Shown here: piece by piece, positions 8,710 through 17,939 of the stretch
Layout: each line of letters starts with the position of its first letter
How positions within the stretch are numbered: the stretch's first letter is position 1
From: Clostridiales bacterium
GTDB taxonomy: Bacteria > Bacillota > Clostridia > Saccharofermentanales > Saccharofermentanaceae
Assembly: GCA_017551865.1 (NCBI GenBank)
Contig: JAFZKB010000029.1
Coordinates: 82,303 to 146,302 of the forward strand
Direction: 5' to 3'
Length of the DNA: 64,000 bases
Notes under the pieces: generated by a model
What the model saw: only the letters and a program-made list of their open reading frames with translations
What the model was told of the DNA's origin: nothing
Database searches by the model: none
Made by a program: the position numbers and the translations under genes

Positions 8710-9408
8710 GTGCATTACAATTGTCTGATCATCGACGATGAGATCGATCTTTCCAAGATGACGAAGGAGTATTTCGAGATGTTCGATGTCTCCTGCGCCT
8801 GTGTGGATTCTGCGGAGAAGTGCCTGGATTTTCTTAAAGAAAACACGGCTGATGTTTTCCTTCTGGATATCAATCTCGGAAACGAAAGCGGGTTTTCCCT
8901 CTGTAAGACTTTAAGAAACACTTACGATACGCCGATCCTCTTTATCTCTGCCCGCCAGAGCGATGACGATGTTCTGGTTGCCCTGAATATCGGCGGCGAT
9001 GACTATATTAAAAAGCCCTACACCTTAAGTGTGCTTCTTGCCAAGGTGAAGGTGCATCTAAAACGCCTTGAGGCACTGAAGAACCGTCCTTCGGAAAAAC
9101 CTGCGGAAGAGAAAGGCCTGGACGGGTTTTCACTTGACGAAGCCACCATGAGCTGTATCCTCGACGGCAAGAGCATCCCGCTGAAAGCGAAGGAATTTGC
9201 ACTTCTGTCGTGCCTTTATACCCATAAGAATACGATCGTGACCAAAGAACAGCTCTTTTTAGAGGTGTGGGGAGATTCTTTCTATAGTGACGGAACTCTC
9301 AATGTACATATCCGCAGGCTTCGTGAGAAGCTCGAGGAAGATCCCAATTCGCCACGATGGATCAGGACCATCTGGGGCACAGGGTATATGCTGGAGATCC
9401 CTTCATGA
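8710..9408 (+). CDS. OmpR-family response regulator
   Basis: A 232-residue regulator with an N-terminal receiver domain and a C-terminal winged-helix DNA-binding domain (VHIRRLREKL and WGTGYM are typical of the OmpR class). The phosphoacceptor is the Asp in VFLLDINLG (about residue 54); acidic pocket residues sit in IIDDE near the start and the conserved Lys is in YIKKPY. The start is GTG 8710, eight bases after AAGGAG. Its stop overlaps the start of the kinase gene (ATGA), so the pair is co-translated. It probably controls the divergent ABC genes. Confidence 0.93.
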   Translation: MHYNCLIIDDEIDLSKMTKEYFEMFDVSCACVDSAEKCLDFLKENTADVFLLDINLGNESGFSLCKTLRNTYDTPILFISARQSDDDVLVALNIGGDDYIKKPYTLSVLLAKVKVHLKRLEALKNRPSEKPAEEKGLDGFSLDEATMSCILDGKSIPLKAKEFALLSCLYTHKNTIVTKEQLFLEVWGDSFYSDGTLNVHIRRLREKLEEDPNSPRWIRTIWGTGYMLEIPS

Positions 9409-10673
9409 AGATACGCTACCTTGCCATCGTCTATACGCTTCTTCTGCTTCTCAGCGGACTTTTCCTGTGGAACCGCATCGGAAAAGAGAACGGTTTTTCC
9501 ATCGATATGCTGGAATTAAATACGAAAGCCGGAAAAATATCGGAGGAGATTCTTGCTCTCGATATGACGGCGGAGGAATCTTTTCAATCCGAGGTCGGAA
9601 AAATCGAAGAAGAATATGACTGCCGGATCACGTTTCTTTCGGATAAGAATTATGAATCGGTCAATAGCCGTTGGATCAGAGATGGCATGTCGGTATTCGA
9701 TGTCCGGGAAAACGGTGTGATCGTCGGGAAGATCGCTTTTGACACGAGGCCTCCGGAAACGAAAAACTTAGCGCAGAAACAGAAAACACAGCTTCTTTAT
9801 TCTTTGGGAGCGGCCTATCTGGCGGGCATGCTTCTGATTCTAGTGATCTGGTACTTTTATATCCGCCCTTTCAGGCAGCTTTCTTCATTTGCTTCTTCGG
9901 TAAGTAAAGGCAATCTGGATCTGCCCCTTCAGATGACCCGCCATAATTATTTCGGTGCGTTTACCGAATCCTTTGACCGTATGAGAGAAGAACTGAAGAA
10001 AGCCTCTGACCGTGAAAATGCGGCCAACCGCAGCAAGAAGGAACTTGTCGCGGAGCTGTCGCATGACATTAAGACTCCGGTGGCAACCATCAAGGCGACC
10101 TGCGAGGTCATGGAAGTGAAGTATAAAGATCCGGATATGCTGGAAAAGGTCGATGTGATCAAGTCGAAGGCCTCCTCTGTCGAACAGCTGGTGGATAATC
10201 TTTTCAAGGCGACCTTAGAAGAAATGGAAGAACTGAAGGTGGAGCAAAGAGAAGAGAGCTCCCTCATCATTTCCGACATGCTCAACGATCTGCGCTTCTA
10301 TGGAGAGGTCAAGGTCCGGGGAGATATCCCGCAGTGCCTGATCATCGCGGATAAGCTCCGCCTCAGTCAGGTCATCGACAACATCGCCGGAAACTCCTTT
10401 AAGTATGCAAAAACTCCGCTCGAAGTCGAGTTTTCCTCGGATGAAAAGACCGTGCATGTTCTGTTTTCCGACAGGGGGCCGGGCGTTCCGGAGGAAGAGA
10501 TCCCTCTTCTGACCTCGAAGTTTTACCGGGGATCTGGTGTTGCCGGCAAAGACGGCTCCGGTCTCGGACTTTATCTTGCAGCTGTCTTTATGGAGCGTAT
10601 GGGCGGAGGACTTGAGGTACGTAACCGCGATGGCGGCGGATTTACTGTCGAGATCGTGCTGAAGAAAGTGTAA
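9405..10673 (+). CDS. Sensor histidine kinase
   Basis: A 422-residue membrane kinase. The ATG at 9405 overlaps the regulator stop codon (ATGA) and gives a membrane helix at residues 5-22. An extracytoplasmic sensor of about 115 residues follows, then a second helix (about 143-165), a HAMP-like linker, the H-box ELSHDIKTP (His near residue 219), and a HATPase domain with an N-box (NIAGNSFKYA), G1 (DRGPGVPEE) and G2 (GSGLGLYL). The sizeable outside domain differs from the short intramembrane-sensing kinases of Bce-type systems, so it may sense a ligand directly. The operon ends at the terminator at 10741. Confidence 0.92.
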   Translation: MKIRYLAIVYTLLLLLSGLFLWNRIGKENGFSIDMLELNTKAGKISEEILALDMTAEESFQSEVGKIEEEYDCRITFLSDKNYESVNSRWIRDGMSVFDVRENGVIVGKIAFDTRPPETKNLAQKQKTQLLYSLGAAYLAGMLLILVIWYFYIRPFRQLSSFASSVSKGNLDLPLQMTRHNYFGAFTESFDRMREELKKASDRENAANRSKKELVAELSHDIKTPVATIKATCEVMEVKYKDPDMLEKVDVIKSKASSVEQLVDNLFKATLEEMEELKVEQREESSLIISDMLNDLRFYGEVKVRGDIPQCLIIADKLRLSQVIDNIAGNSFKYAKTPLEVEFSSDEKTVHVLFSDRGPGVPEEEIPLLTSKFYRGSGVAGKDGSGLGLYLAAVFMERMGGGLEVRNRDGGGFTVEIVLKKV

Positions 10674-10690
10674 TACCCAAACGCGCGAGA

Positions 10691-10719
10691 TTCATCATGC
10701 AGCTCGTGTATAATATAAT
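10691..10719 (+). promoter_or_regulatory. Candidate promoter of the zinc-ribbon gene
   Basis: TTCATC (10691-10696), 17 bases, TATAAT (10714-10719). The transcript would run straight into the hairpin at 10741-10780 before reaching the gene at 10803, so that terminator may also act as an attenuator. Confidence 0.5.
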
Positions 10720-10740
10720 CAGGTTTGAACTGAGAAAACT

Positions 10741-10780
10741 AAAGCACAGGAGCGCCGCAGAAACGGCACAGGTGCTTTTT
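10741..10780 (+). terminator. Intrinsic terminator or attenuator
   Basis: Outer stem AAAGCAC (10741-10747) with GTGCTTT (10772-10778) and inner stem GCCG/CGGC (10754-10757 with 10764-10767), followed by a T run. It ends the two-component operon and lies between the promoter at 10691 and the next gene. Confidence 0.65.
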
Positions 10781-10802
10781 GCGAGGAAGTGAGGTGACAG
10801 CT

Positions 10803-11114
10803 ATGATCATTCATTGCGAGTATTGTGGAACAGAGTATAACTCCTTAAAGGGCGCATGCCCGCACTGTGGCGGTTCGCCGGCAGGAAACAAGGAGATTGA
10901 AGATAAGAAGGCACTCGATGCGCAGATCGCGGAAGATGAGCGCAAGGCAAGTGGCGAGCTTTTAAAGCGCCAGGTCGAAGAATTCGACCGCGAGCATCCG
11001 GAGAGGACCCGCACGAATCCGAAGAAGGAAGCAATCATCAAACTGGTCGCGCTTTGCATCGTGATCGGCCTTGTCGTGGTCGGAATCGCCATTGGAGCCT
11101 CTTTGGCGAAATAA
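10803..11114 (+). CDS. Small zinc-ribbon membrane protein
   Basis: A 103-residue protein. The ATG at 10803 is preferred because GAGGTG lies six bases before it; an in-frame TTG at 10779 falls in the terminator. The N-terminus carries a zinc ribbon (CEYCG then CPHCGG), the middle is a charged, probably helical segment, and the C-terminus has one membrane helix (about residues 80-99) with almost nothing after it, so it is probably a tail-anchored cytoplasmic protein. Function is unknown. The HD-domain gene starts 28 bases further on. Confidence 0.7.
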   Translation: MIIHCEYCGTEYNSLKGACPHCGGSPAGNKEIEDKKALDAQIAEDERKASGELLKRQVEEFDREHPERTRTNPKKEAIIKLVALCIVIGLVVVGIAIGASLAK

Positions 11115-11142
11115 GAAGACATGTTTTGAAAGAGAGAAAATA

Positions 11143-11757
11143 ATGGGTATTGAAGATTTCTTAAGTTCGGGCAATCCGAGACTTGACCAGCAACTGAAGT
11201 TTACCGCGGAAATCGATAAGATGACTGAGATCTATAGAAGAACGATGCTGATCTCGGGAGTCCGTCACGAAAACGATGCGGAGCACTCCTGGCATATCGC
11301 CGTTATGGCGTTGCTTTTTAAGGAGTACTGCGTTGAAGAGCCGAACGTCGAGCGCGCCATCAAGATGCTCGTCGTCCATGACCTGATCGAGATCTATGCG
11401 GGCGATACATTCGCCTACGATGTGGAAGGGAATGCGAGCAAGGCCGAGCGCGAAGAAGCGGCCGCGGATAAGCTTTATTCCCAGCTCCCGCCGGAGCAGG
11501 GAGCCGAGCTTCGCGCCCTCTGGGAAGAATTCGATGCGATGGAGACGACAGATGCAAAATACGCCGCCTGCCTTGACCGGACCCAGCCGCTCCTTCACAA
11601 CACCCTGACTGAGGGTCACACCTGGCGCGATGGCGGTGCGGTCAGGCCCCAGGTCGAGGAACGCGCGCAAATCGTCAAGGAATTCATGCCGGAGGTCTAT
11701 GCCTGGATCGTCAAAAACCTCGACAGAGGTGTGGAAAAGGGCTGGCTGAAAGAATAA
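11143..11757 (+). CDS. HD-domain hydrolase, YfbR/HDDC2-like 5'-deoxynucleotidase
   Basis: A 204-residue HD-superfamily phosphohydrolase. Metal ligands are visible as His in SGVRHENDAEHSW, HD in VVHDLIEIYAGD and a C-terminal Asp in ACLDRTQPLLHN. This pattern fits the family of 5'-deoxynucleotidases that dephosphorylate deoxynucleoside monophosphates. The ATG at 11143 follows AAAGAGAG; upstream in-frame codons overlap the previous gene and lack a binding site. It is probably co-transcribed with the zinc-ribbon gene. The substrate assignment comes from the family and is not shown by the sequence. Confidence 0.8.
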   Translation: MGIEDFLSSGNPRLDQQLKFTAEIDKMTEIYRRTMLISGVRHENDAEHSWHIAVMALLFKEYCVEEPNVERAIKMLVVHDLIEIYAGDTFAYDVEGNASKAEREEAAADKLYSQLPPEQGAELRALWEEFDAMETTDAKYAACLDRTQPLLHNTLTEGHTWRDGGAVRPQVEERAQIVKEFMPEVYAWIVKNLDRGVEKGWLKE

Positions 11758-11762
11758 AAGTC

Positions 11763-11791
11763 TTGCCGTAAGTAAGAGAAGGTTGTACAAT
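11763..11791 (+). promoter_or_regulatory. Promoter of the first DUF6273-like gene
   Basis: TTGCCG (11763-11768), 17 bases, TACAAT (11786-11791). Transcription should start near 11798, giving a leader of about 144 bases that contains the anti-ribosome-binding-site repeat. Confidence 0.6.
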
Positions 11792-11865
11792 GTCCTCGGG
11801 TGTGCATATCATGCCTCGTGGGGATGGAAATTTAGATAGTATAGTTCTTTTCTTTTTGCAAAAGC

Positions 11866-11934
11866 CCTCCAATTTGCGAAAAGTAATCAGTTGCATGTTC
11901 GGAAGTGTGACTTTACTTTACGTAAAATTGGAGG
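11866..11934 (+). promoter_or_regulatory. Leader element that can mask the ribosome binding site
   Basis: CCTCCAATTT (11866-11875) is the perfect complement of AAATTGGAGG (11925-11934), which is the Shine-Dalgarno sequence of the gene starting at 11942. Pairing would hide the ribosome binding site. The 49-base loop also contains the palindrome TTTACGTAAA (11917-11926), which overlaps the 3' arm by two bases and could compete with it. This looks like a translational switch of unknown ligand or a thermosensor. It does not match a riboswitch class known to me. Confidence 0.5.
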
Positions 11935-11941
11935 ATTATTT

Positions 11942-13396
11942 GTGCTCAAAAGCAAGTACAGCCGGATCATCTCGATCATTATCACGCTGACTTTATCGGC
12001 GGGTATCGCTCTTTCCTTTACTCCTTTGGAGAAGGATACTGTGCGCGCGATCGCCGAGACTCCGGGCATTGTACTGGGGACCCGGGCGCTTTCCGAGAAT
12101 ATGAATACTTCGGAGGCGGCGACTGTATTTCTTGGCACACATGATTCCGAAAAACTTTCCTGGCGAGTAATCGGCTATAACGGCGAAGGCGTCGCCGCTT
12201 CTTCAAACGAAGGGTGCGTCACTCTTTTGGCGAGCCACGAAATCGGCGAAATCGGCGTATATAACAGAAACGACGAGGACGGAAATGCCTATGCGGGGTC
12301 GGTCCTTCAGAGTACGGTCAACGGCATCTACGAAGATGATCTTAAGGACCTCGATATTCAGGGGACAGGTCTGATCTGCGGAAGGACTCTTTATTCAGGT
12401 GAATATTCGGAAGAACTTCCTTATACTGACGGTGTTGCCGGAAGAAAGGTCGAGAATGCGAAGTTGTGGCCTCTTTCTGCCAATGAAGCTTATGAGGTCT
12501 GTGACGGCATCCGCGCCATCAATCACTGGTACTGGCTAAGGTCCCCGGGGCCTCTCGACACGAGAGTCTATAACGTGAATAACACAGGCGTTGTGGATGA
12601 TGAGAGTTTCCCGCGAGTGACGACCGAGGACTATGTCCGTCCGGCCTTTAATCTCAACATGTCCTCTGTCCTTCTGACGACCCCTCTTTCCGGTGGAAAA
12701 GAATCGAACGCCGTAGGTGCCTACTCGCTTGTTTCGGTAAAACCGGTCCAGAATCCCGGGAACGAATGGAAATTGACGATCAGAGATAAAGACAGATCTG
12801 ATTTCACGGCTTCGATGATCGGAGATCGGACCCTCATCCCCGGTAATTTTGTAGATATCTCGTTTACCGGTGGAAAAGAGGCGGAGAACGAATATGTCTC
12901 GGCGATCCTTTCCGACATTTCCGGCAATATCCTTTACTACGGACGGCTGGCAAAAGGGCAGGAGAGCGGCATCGTGCAGTTGCGTATCCCGTACGAGATG
13001 GAGGACGGCGAGTATGTTCTCATGATCTATTCCGAGCAATGCAATGCATCGGATACTCCGGACCTTGCCTCTTCTTTTTCCGCATTTACAATCACGATCG
13101 CAAGACCTGCACACGAGCTTTCCGATGTCCGGAATCTGAAGGCGAGTAGTGCCGGTAAAAACAAGGTCCGTCTTACCTGGGATGCTGTCGAGGGTGCGGA
13201 CGGTTACCTCGTATATGCTCAGAAGAGCGGCCAGTGCAACTATCTTGGCATGACCAGAAAAGGAACTTCCTATCTGGACGAAAAGGCGCTGGATACGGAG
13301 TTTAACTACTATTTCGTATTCCCGTTCGTGGAAGATGAATATGGAGTTATGACCACCGGCGGATATGAGAACTATGCCTATGCCAAAGGTGTCTGA
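11942..13396 (+). CDS. Exported DUF6273-like protein with one Fn3 module
   Basis: A 484-residue secreted protein. The GTG at 11942 is chosen because TTGGAGGA lies seven bases upstream and the product begins with a standard signal peptide (about residues 1-28). Residues about 45-260 resemble the DUF6273 family, with W-Y-W-L-R-S-P-G and VRPAFNLN as landmarks. A beta-rich domain (about 275-390) begins near NEWKLTIRDK, and one Fn3-like module closes the protein (about 396-484). No wall-anchoring signal is seen. The tandem gene at 13569 has the same order but two Fn3 modules and an additional domain. Translation may be controlled by the leader hairpin just upstream. Confidence 0.75.
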   Translation: MLKSKYSRIISIIITLTLSAGIALSFTPLEKDTVRAIAETPGIVLGTRALSENMNTSEAATVFLGTHDSEKLSWRVIGYNGEGVAASSNEGCVTLLASHEIGEIGVYNRNDEDGNAYAGSVLQSTVNGIYEDDLKDLDIQGTGLICGRTLYSGEYSEELPYTDGVAGRKVENAKLWPLSANEAYEVCDGIRAINHWYWLRSPGPLDTRVYNVNNTGVVDDESFPRVTTEDYVRPAFNLNMSSVLLTTPLSGGKESNAVGAYSLVSVKPVQNPGNEWKLTIRDKDRSDFTASMIGDRTLIPGNFVDISFTGGKEAENEYVSAILSDISGNILYYGRLAKGQESGIVQLRIPYEMEDGEYVLMIYSEQCNASDTPDLASSFSAFTITIARPAHELSDVRNLKASSAGKNKVRLTWDAVEGADGYLVYAQKSGQCNYLGMTRKGTSYLDEKALDTEFNYYFVFPFVEDEYGVMTTGGYENYAYAKGV

Positions 13397-13568
13397 TTTT
13401 TAGGATCGCGAAGTGAGGGACATCAATAATCCTTTACAAATATATTTCCCTGTGCGAAAATACAGGCAGGTTCTGGTTGGGAAATGACATGTATTAACGC
13501 AGCGCGCTCGCTTCCGAACGTGTTGCTTTTTTATATCAGCAAGGGATTGTGAAACAGGAGGTATTTTA

Positions 13569-15527
13569 ATGAAACACGTAATGAAAAAGGCAACGGCACT
13601 GATCTTAAGTGCCATGATGACAGCAGGTATCTTTGTGACAGCGATCCCGAAGAAAGAAGCTACCGTGAATGCAGCTAGTGGAAACAAGACCGTGGCATTC
13701 GGCGAGAACATGAAGACGATCCTGAAAACAAATGCCAACACAGGAGATTCAGCGCGTGTGTATTATGGCTTTCTTGATTCTCCCGTAAATCCGTTAGACT
13801 GGAATGTTGTTGGATTTGATGATACCGGCGTCGGCCGTGGATCGAATAAGGGGTGCGCGACTCTTTTCAGCAGACATTGTCTGGGACAGAGCAAGTATGC
13901 GAATTTTATCTCTGGTACATATAATTATGCTTATGTGAATTCGATCCTGAAAACTTATGTAGATGCTTTGGTGGACAACGGCACAATGTACTCTGAAAGA
14001 GAAGCGATTTCAGAAAGAGCAGGCATCGGCAAATATTGGCCTCTGAATGTGTATGAAGCGTCCTTGCTGGACTTTTCATTAAGACGAATCAATTACGGAA
14101 ATGGTGTTACGATGCCGCTTTCCTGGGGACTGCGTGAGCAGAATTCCGGTACGCAGTCCACGTACATCATGCTCGATGACGCAATCGCTCAAATTGATGT
14201 TGAAGTTTCGATGTTTGTTCGTCCGGCTTTCAATCTGGATCTGTCTAAAGTAGCCTTTATTTCTGCTGCGGAAGGTGGAAAACCAGACAAAGATATCGGA
14301 TTGGGTAACATGGTTAACATTGACAACTATTCCGGAAATGAATGGAAGTTGACCGTGATAAATAGACCCACGAATAGTTTTACTGCTAAGCTGGAGAACA
14401 CGGGAACGATCTTCGCCGGAGATGCCGTGAACATCAGCTATGCGAATGCGTTTACCGGATCGAACGATTTTGTTTCTGTGATCATTGCTGACAAAAATGG
14501 AAATGCTCTGAAATATGGCTATATTGCACATTCTAGTAACAGCGGACTTGCTTCTTTGACGATCCCGAAAGATCTTCCGACTGGAGAGTATACTTTCAAA
14601 GTCTTCACGGAAAACAGGCAGCCGGATAAGAGAACGGATACGTGTTCGAATGTGGTTGATCTTAAGGTTACGGTCCTTCCGCAAAATGCGGATGTCAAGA
14701 TCGATCTTTCCTCAGGTTCAGCAAGTCCTGATAACCTTTACATTGTGGCTCTGGGTACGCTTTGGACTGAGAATCTGATTTCCGGCACTTTCGATGATGA
14801 GAAGATTTATTACGATCTTGATAAAGATGGTCACGTCGATATCGTTTACCATTACTATGGTACCATGTCGCTTAAGAAATCTGCAGAATCTAGTGTCACA
14901 GGCAAGATCACTTTCTCCGGCTCTTCGTTGGCGGGAACGGGGTATGGATCTATTACCATTATTCTTCCGGTCAATAAGCCGGGCACGGTCAAGGGACTCA
15001 AAGCCGCATCTGCAGGAAAGAACAAGGTGGAGCTTACCTGGAATCCGGTAGATGGCGTGGAAGGTTATCTCATCTATGCCCAGAAGAACAATCAGTACGG
15101 CTATGTAGGCATGACGAAAAATACGAAATTCACCGATACCAAAGCCCTGGATACTGACTACAACTATTACTGGGTATTCGGTTACACAAGAGATACACAG
15201 AAGAATATGGTGCCCGGAGGCTGTGAGAAGTATGTCTATGCCAAGGGTGTATGTCTGGCTGTGACCGGGCTTAAGGCCTCCTCAGTTACGGGTGGCGTGA
15301 AGCTCTCCTGGAATGCATCTTCCGGCGCGGAAGGGTATCTCATCTACGGTATCCATCCGGGCGGATCCTACGAATACATCGGCATGACAACATCGGGTAC
15401 GACCTATACGGATAAGAATGCCAGCAAGACTGACTGGAACTACTACTGGGTATATCCGTACCACAAAAACGGCAGCACGATGGTTGTCGGCGGAACGCCG
15501 AAGTACGTCTACGGCAGGGCAAAGTAA
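13569..15527 (+). CDS. Exported DUF6273-like protein with two Fn3 modules
   Basis: A 652-residue secreted protein whose ATG lies seven bases after AGGAGG. It has a signal peptide (about 1-28), a DUF6273-like region (about 40-240, ending in the FVRPAFNLDLS landmark), a beta domain starting near NEWKLTV that is shared with the previous protein (about 255-375), an additional domain with a D-L-D-K-D-G-H-V-D Ca-loop-like stretch (about 416-424), and two Fn3-like modules (about 474-562 and 563-652). It lacks LPXTG or a membrane tail. No clear promoter is visible in the 172 bases upstream, so it may be partly co-transcribed with the previous gene. It ends at a strong terminator. Confidence 0.75.
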   Translation: MKHVMKKATALILSAMMTAGIFVTAIPKKEATVNAASGNKTVAFGENMKTILKTNANTGDSARVYYGFLDSPVNPLDWNVVGFDDTGVGRGSNKGCATLFSRHCLGQSKYANFISGTYNYAYVNSILKTYVDALVDNGTMYSEREAISERAGIGKYWPLNVYEASLLDFSLRRINYGNGVTMPLSWGLREQNSGTQSTYIMLDDAIAQIDVEVSMFVRPAFNLDLSKVAFISAAEGGKPDKDIGLGNMVNIDNYSGNEWKLTVINRPTNSFTAKLENTGTIFAGDAVNISYANAFTGSNDFVSVIIADKNGNALKYGYIAHSSNSGLASLTIPKDLPTGEYTFKVFTENRQPDKRTDTCSNVVDLKVTVLPQNADVKIDLSSGSASPDNLYIVALGTLWTENLISGTFDDEKIYYDLDKDGHVDIVYHYYGTMSLKKSAESSVTGKITFSGSSLAGTGYGSITIILPVNKPGTVKGLKAASAGKNKVELTWNPVDGVEGYLIYAQKNNQYGYVGMTKNTKFTDTKALDTDYNYYWVFGYTRDTQKNMVPGGCEKYVYAKGVCLAVTGLKASSVTGGVKLSWNASSGAEGYLIYGIHPGGSYEYIGMTTSGTTYTDKNASKTDWNYYWVYPYHKNGSTMVVGGTPKYVYGRAK

Positions 15528-15555
15528 GCCTGACCGGTTTTGCAAAGAAGAAAGG

Positions 15556-15591
15556 GAGATGCCCTGCTTTACCGCGGGGCATCTCTTTTTG
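15556..15591 (+). terminator. Rho-independent terminator
   Basis: GAGATGCCC (15556-15564) pairs with GGGCATCTC (15577-15585) and is followed by five T residues. It closes the exported-protein gene. Confidence 0.9.
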
Positions 15592-15612
15592 CTTTGAAGA
15601 AGTGATGCACAA

Positions 15613-15642
15613 GTGGCATTCGTAACAACTTGAGCGTATAAT
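15613..15642 (+). promoter_or_regulatory. Promoter of the DUF4364 gene
   Basis: GTGGCA (15613-15618), 18-base spacer, TATAAT (15637-15642); transcription start expected near 15649, just before the ribosome binding site. Confidence 0.6.
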
Positions 15643-15674
15643 AGACCGTACCACGTTTTTGAAGGAGCGAGTTC

Positions 15675-16226
15675 ATGGCCAATACAGATCTGCCAAATGC
15701 GAAGATCATTATCCTTTACATCCTGTCGAAGGTCAGCAGTATCCCGTCATCGAAGCTGATGGACTGCGCGGTCGAATCGCTCTACATGGACTATTTCCTG
15801 TTTTCCCAGGCGAAAAAAGAACTTCTCGATCAGCACCTGATGACCGAGGGTGAGAGAAAAGGCGAGATGCGCAAAGATGCTTCGGGAAAGACGGTCCTTT
15901 CCTGCGATATCACGCCGGAGGGCTCGGAGATCCTGAATCGTCTTCTGCCGTCGGTTCCGGCCGGGATCCGTGCGTACTTAAGTTCCGCATCGAAGTCCTG
16001 GCGTCACGATGCAAAAGAATCCCAGAGCGTGTATGCCGAGTATTCTCCGAACGATGAGGGGACCTGGGAGGTCGATCTGCGCCTTATTGAAAACGGAGCG
16101 ACGACATTTTCCCTGAACTGGAACGCCCCTTCGGAAGAGGCGGCGGAAAGGACCTGCAGAAGGTGGAAGGAAGCGACAGCAAAAACGTATGTGGAGATCA
16201 TCCGGCTCCTTTCCGAAAACCGCTGA
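15675..16226 (+). CDS. DUF4364 family protein
   Basis: A 183-residue cytoplasmic protein of the clostridial DUF4364 family. The N-terminal 80 residues (opening with IIILYILSKV and a MDYFLFSQAKKELL segment) have the character of a winged helix; the C-terminal half is an alpha/beta domain with WEVDLRLIENG. Members are small putative regulators of unknown target. AAGGAGCG precedes the ATG. It is a monocistronic unit between a terminator and the pgi promoter. Confidence 0.75.
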   Translation: MANTDLPNAKIIILYILSKVSSIPSSKLMDCAVESLYMDYFLFSQAKKELLDQHLMTEGERKGEMRKDASGKTVLSCDITPEGSEILNRLLPSVPAGIRAYLSSASKSWRHDAKESQSVYAEYSPNDEGTWEVDLRLIENGATTFSLNWNAPSEEAAERTCRRWKEATAKTYVEIIRLLSENR

Positions 16227-16381
16227 AAAGGACCGGAACTTTTCGAAAAATGAGAAATCACTTAACCGATTTCGACTCCCAATTTTTCTTGACAAATTAT
16301 AAAAACTCGCTGTTTGCACGAAATTCTTAATGAATTCTTACGGTTTTTCAGCGCTTTGCGCCGTGCGCTCTTTTGTTTTCA

Positions 16382-16390
16382 TGGTATACT
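16382..16390 (+). promoter_or_regulatory. Extended -10 promoter of pgi
   Basis: TGG-TATACT (16382-16390), an extended -10 element; the -35 region is poor. A TTGACA at 16289 has no matching -10. Confidence 0.5.
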
Positions 16391-16444
16391 GAAAACGGTG
16401 TGAGGACACCGAAACTTTCAAAAATGAGAATGAGGAGAATTTTT

Positions 16445-17791
16445 ATGATCAGTCTTGATACATCCAACATTATGCCTTTTATTTCTGAAGGCGAAATGGA
16501 AAAGATGCTGCCCCAGGTCGAAGTGGCACACAACATGCTTCACAAGAAGACCGGCCCCGGCAGTGATTTCCTTGGCTGGGTAGAGCTTCCCAGTAAGTAT
16601 GACAAAAACGAGTTTATCCGTATCCGCAAGGCAGCGACGAAGATCAGAAAGGATTCCGATGTTCTCTTAGTCATCGGTATCGGTGGTTCCTATCTGGGCG
16701 CTCGTGCTGCGATCGAGCTTCTTTCCCATTCTTTTGCAAATGTAGCGCAGAAAAAAGTCAGAAAAGCTCCGATGGTTCTTTTCTGCGGTAATTCCATCAG
16801 CGCGACATACCTTGCTGACCTGATGGATCTTCTCGAAGGAAAGAGAGTTTCCGTAAACATCATCTCCAAGTCCGGTACGACAACTGAGCCGGCGATCGCT
16901 TTCCGTATCATCCGTGCTTACATGGAAGAAAAGTACGGTAAGGAAGAGGCTCGTCAGAGAATCTATGCGACGACTGATAAGGCAAAGGGAGCCCTGAAGG
17001 GTCTTGCTACCAAGGAAGGTTACGAGACATTCGTAGTACCGGATGACGTCGGAGGACGTTTCTCCGTTCTGACAGCTGTAGGTCTTCTGCCGATCGCGGT
17101 GGCAGGTATCGACATCCGTCAGCTCATGACAGGTGCGAGAGATGCTTCCCGTGACTTTAAGAAGGTAGATATGGAGAACGACTGCTACAAGTACGCAATC
17201 GCCAGAAACTGCCTGCTGCGCCGTGGTTACACCACAGAAGTCATGGTCAACTACGAGCCTTCTTTCCACTTCATGACTGAATGGTGGAAGCAGCTCTATG
17301 GTGAGTCCGAAGGTAAAGACGGCAGAGGTATCTTCCCGGCCGGTGTCGATAACACGACAGACCTTCACTCCATGGGCCAGTACATCCAGGACGGTAAGAG
17401 AATGCTCTTTGAGACCGTTGTTGTCATCGATAAGGCACGCCGTTCCTTCAAGATCCCGAACGATCCGGAAAACCTCGACGGCCTCAACTTCCTTTCTGGT
17501 ATGGACATGAACGAAGTGAACCTCAAGGCGATGCAGGGTACCGTTCTTGCGCACGTTGACGGTAAGGTCCCGAACCTCATCATCCACGTTCCGGAATTGA
17601 ACGAATACTGGCTCGGCCAGCTCATCTACTTCTTCGAGAAGGCCTGTGGTATCTCCGGTTACCTCAATTCCGTAAATCCGTTCAACCAGCCGGGTGTAGA
17701 AGCTTATAAGAAGAACATGTTTGCTCTTCTCGGTAAGCCGGGCTATGAGGCAGAGAAGAAGGCTCTCGAGAAGCGCCTGAAGAATAAGTAA
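16445..17791 (+). CDS. pgi: Glucose-6-phosphate isomerase
   Basis: A 448-residue isomerase that interconverts glucose 6-phosphate and fructose 6-phosphate in glycolysis. The sugar-phosphate-binding stretch [11 protein letters not shown], the [10 protein letters not shown] loop and the C-terminal [12 protein letters not shown] region are all present, and the length fits the short bacterial form. The ATG at 16445 follows GAGGAGAA; upstream in-frame codons lie in the leader. Codon use is strongly biased, as expected for a highly expressed gene. It is a single-gene unit with its own terminator. Confidence 0.97.
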   Translation: MISLDTSNIMPFISEGEMEKMLPQVEVAHNMLHKKTGPGSDFLGWVELPSKYDKNEFIRIRKAATKIRKDSDVLLVIGIGGSYLGARAAIELLSHSFANVAQKKVRKAPMVLFCGNSISATYLADLMDLLEGKRVSVNIISKSGTTTEPAIAFRIIRAYMEEKYGKEEARQRIYATTDKAKGALKGLATKEGYETFVVPDDVGGRFSVLTAVGLLPIAVAGIDIRQLMTGARDASRDFKKVDMENDCYKYAIARNCLLRRGYTTEVMVNYEPSFHFMTEWWKQLYGESEGKDGRGIFPAGVDNTTDLHSMGQYIQDGKRMLFETVVVIDKARRSFKIPNDPENLDGLNFLSGMDMNEVNLKAMQGTVLAHVDGKVPNLIIHVPELNEYWLGQLIYFFEKACGISGYLNSVNPFNQPGVEAYKKNMFALLGKPGYEAEKKALEKRLKNK

Positions 17792-17814
17792 TTTACGCTT
17801 ATCACAGAATTGCA

Positions 17815-17850
17815 GAAAAGGGTGTCTTCCATGAGGCACCCTTTTCTTTT
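17815..17850 (+). terminator. Rho-independent terminator of pgi
   Basis: GAAAAGGGTG (17815-17824) pairs with CACCCTTTTC (17837-17846) and is followed by a T run. Confidence 0.9.
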
Positions 17851-17939
17851 CCTGTGGACATATGCCGCAAACGATTAGGACAATGCCTGCGTTTTGCTGT
17901 AAAATATAGAGCAGAAATCGAAGGAGAACAGATCCGTAC

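Noticed and set aside
11798..11941. Cyclic-di-GMP (GEMM) riboswitch before the DUF6273-like gene
   Set aside because: Only a short GCAAAAGCC resembles the motif; the CAGGGCAAACC part and the tetraloop receptor are absent.
1659..15527. Sortase-type wall anchoring of the exported Fn3 proteins
   Set aside because: No LPXTG-like motif, C-terminal hydrophobic helix or positive tail is present in any of them.
16289..16294. TTGACA upstream of pgi as a -35 element
   Set aside because: No -10-like hexamer lies 15-19 bases downstream; TATAAA is only four bases away. The TTGACA at 41269 has the same problem.
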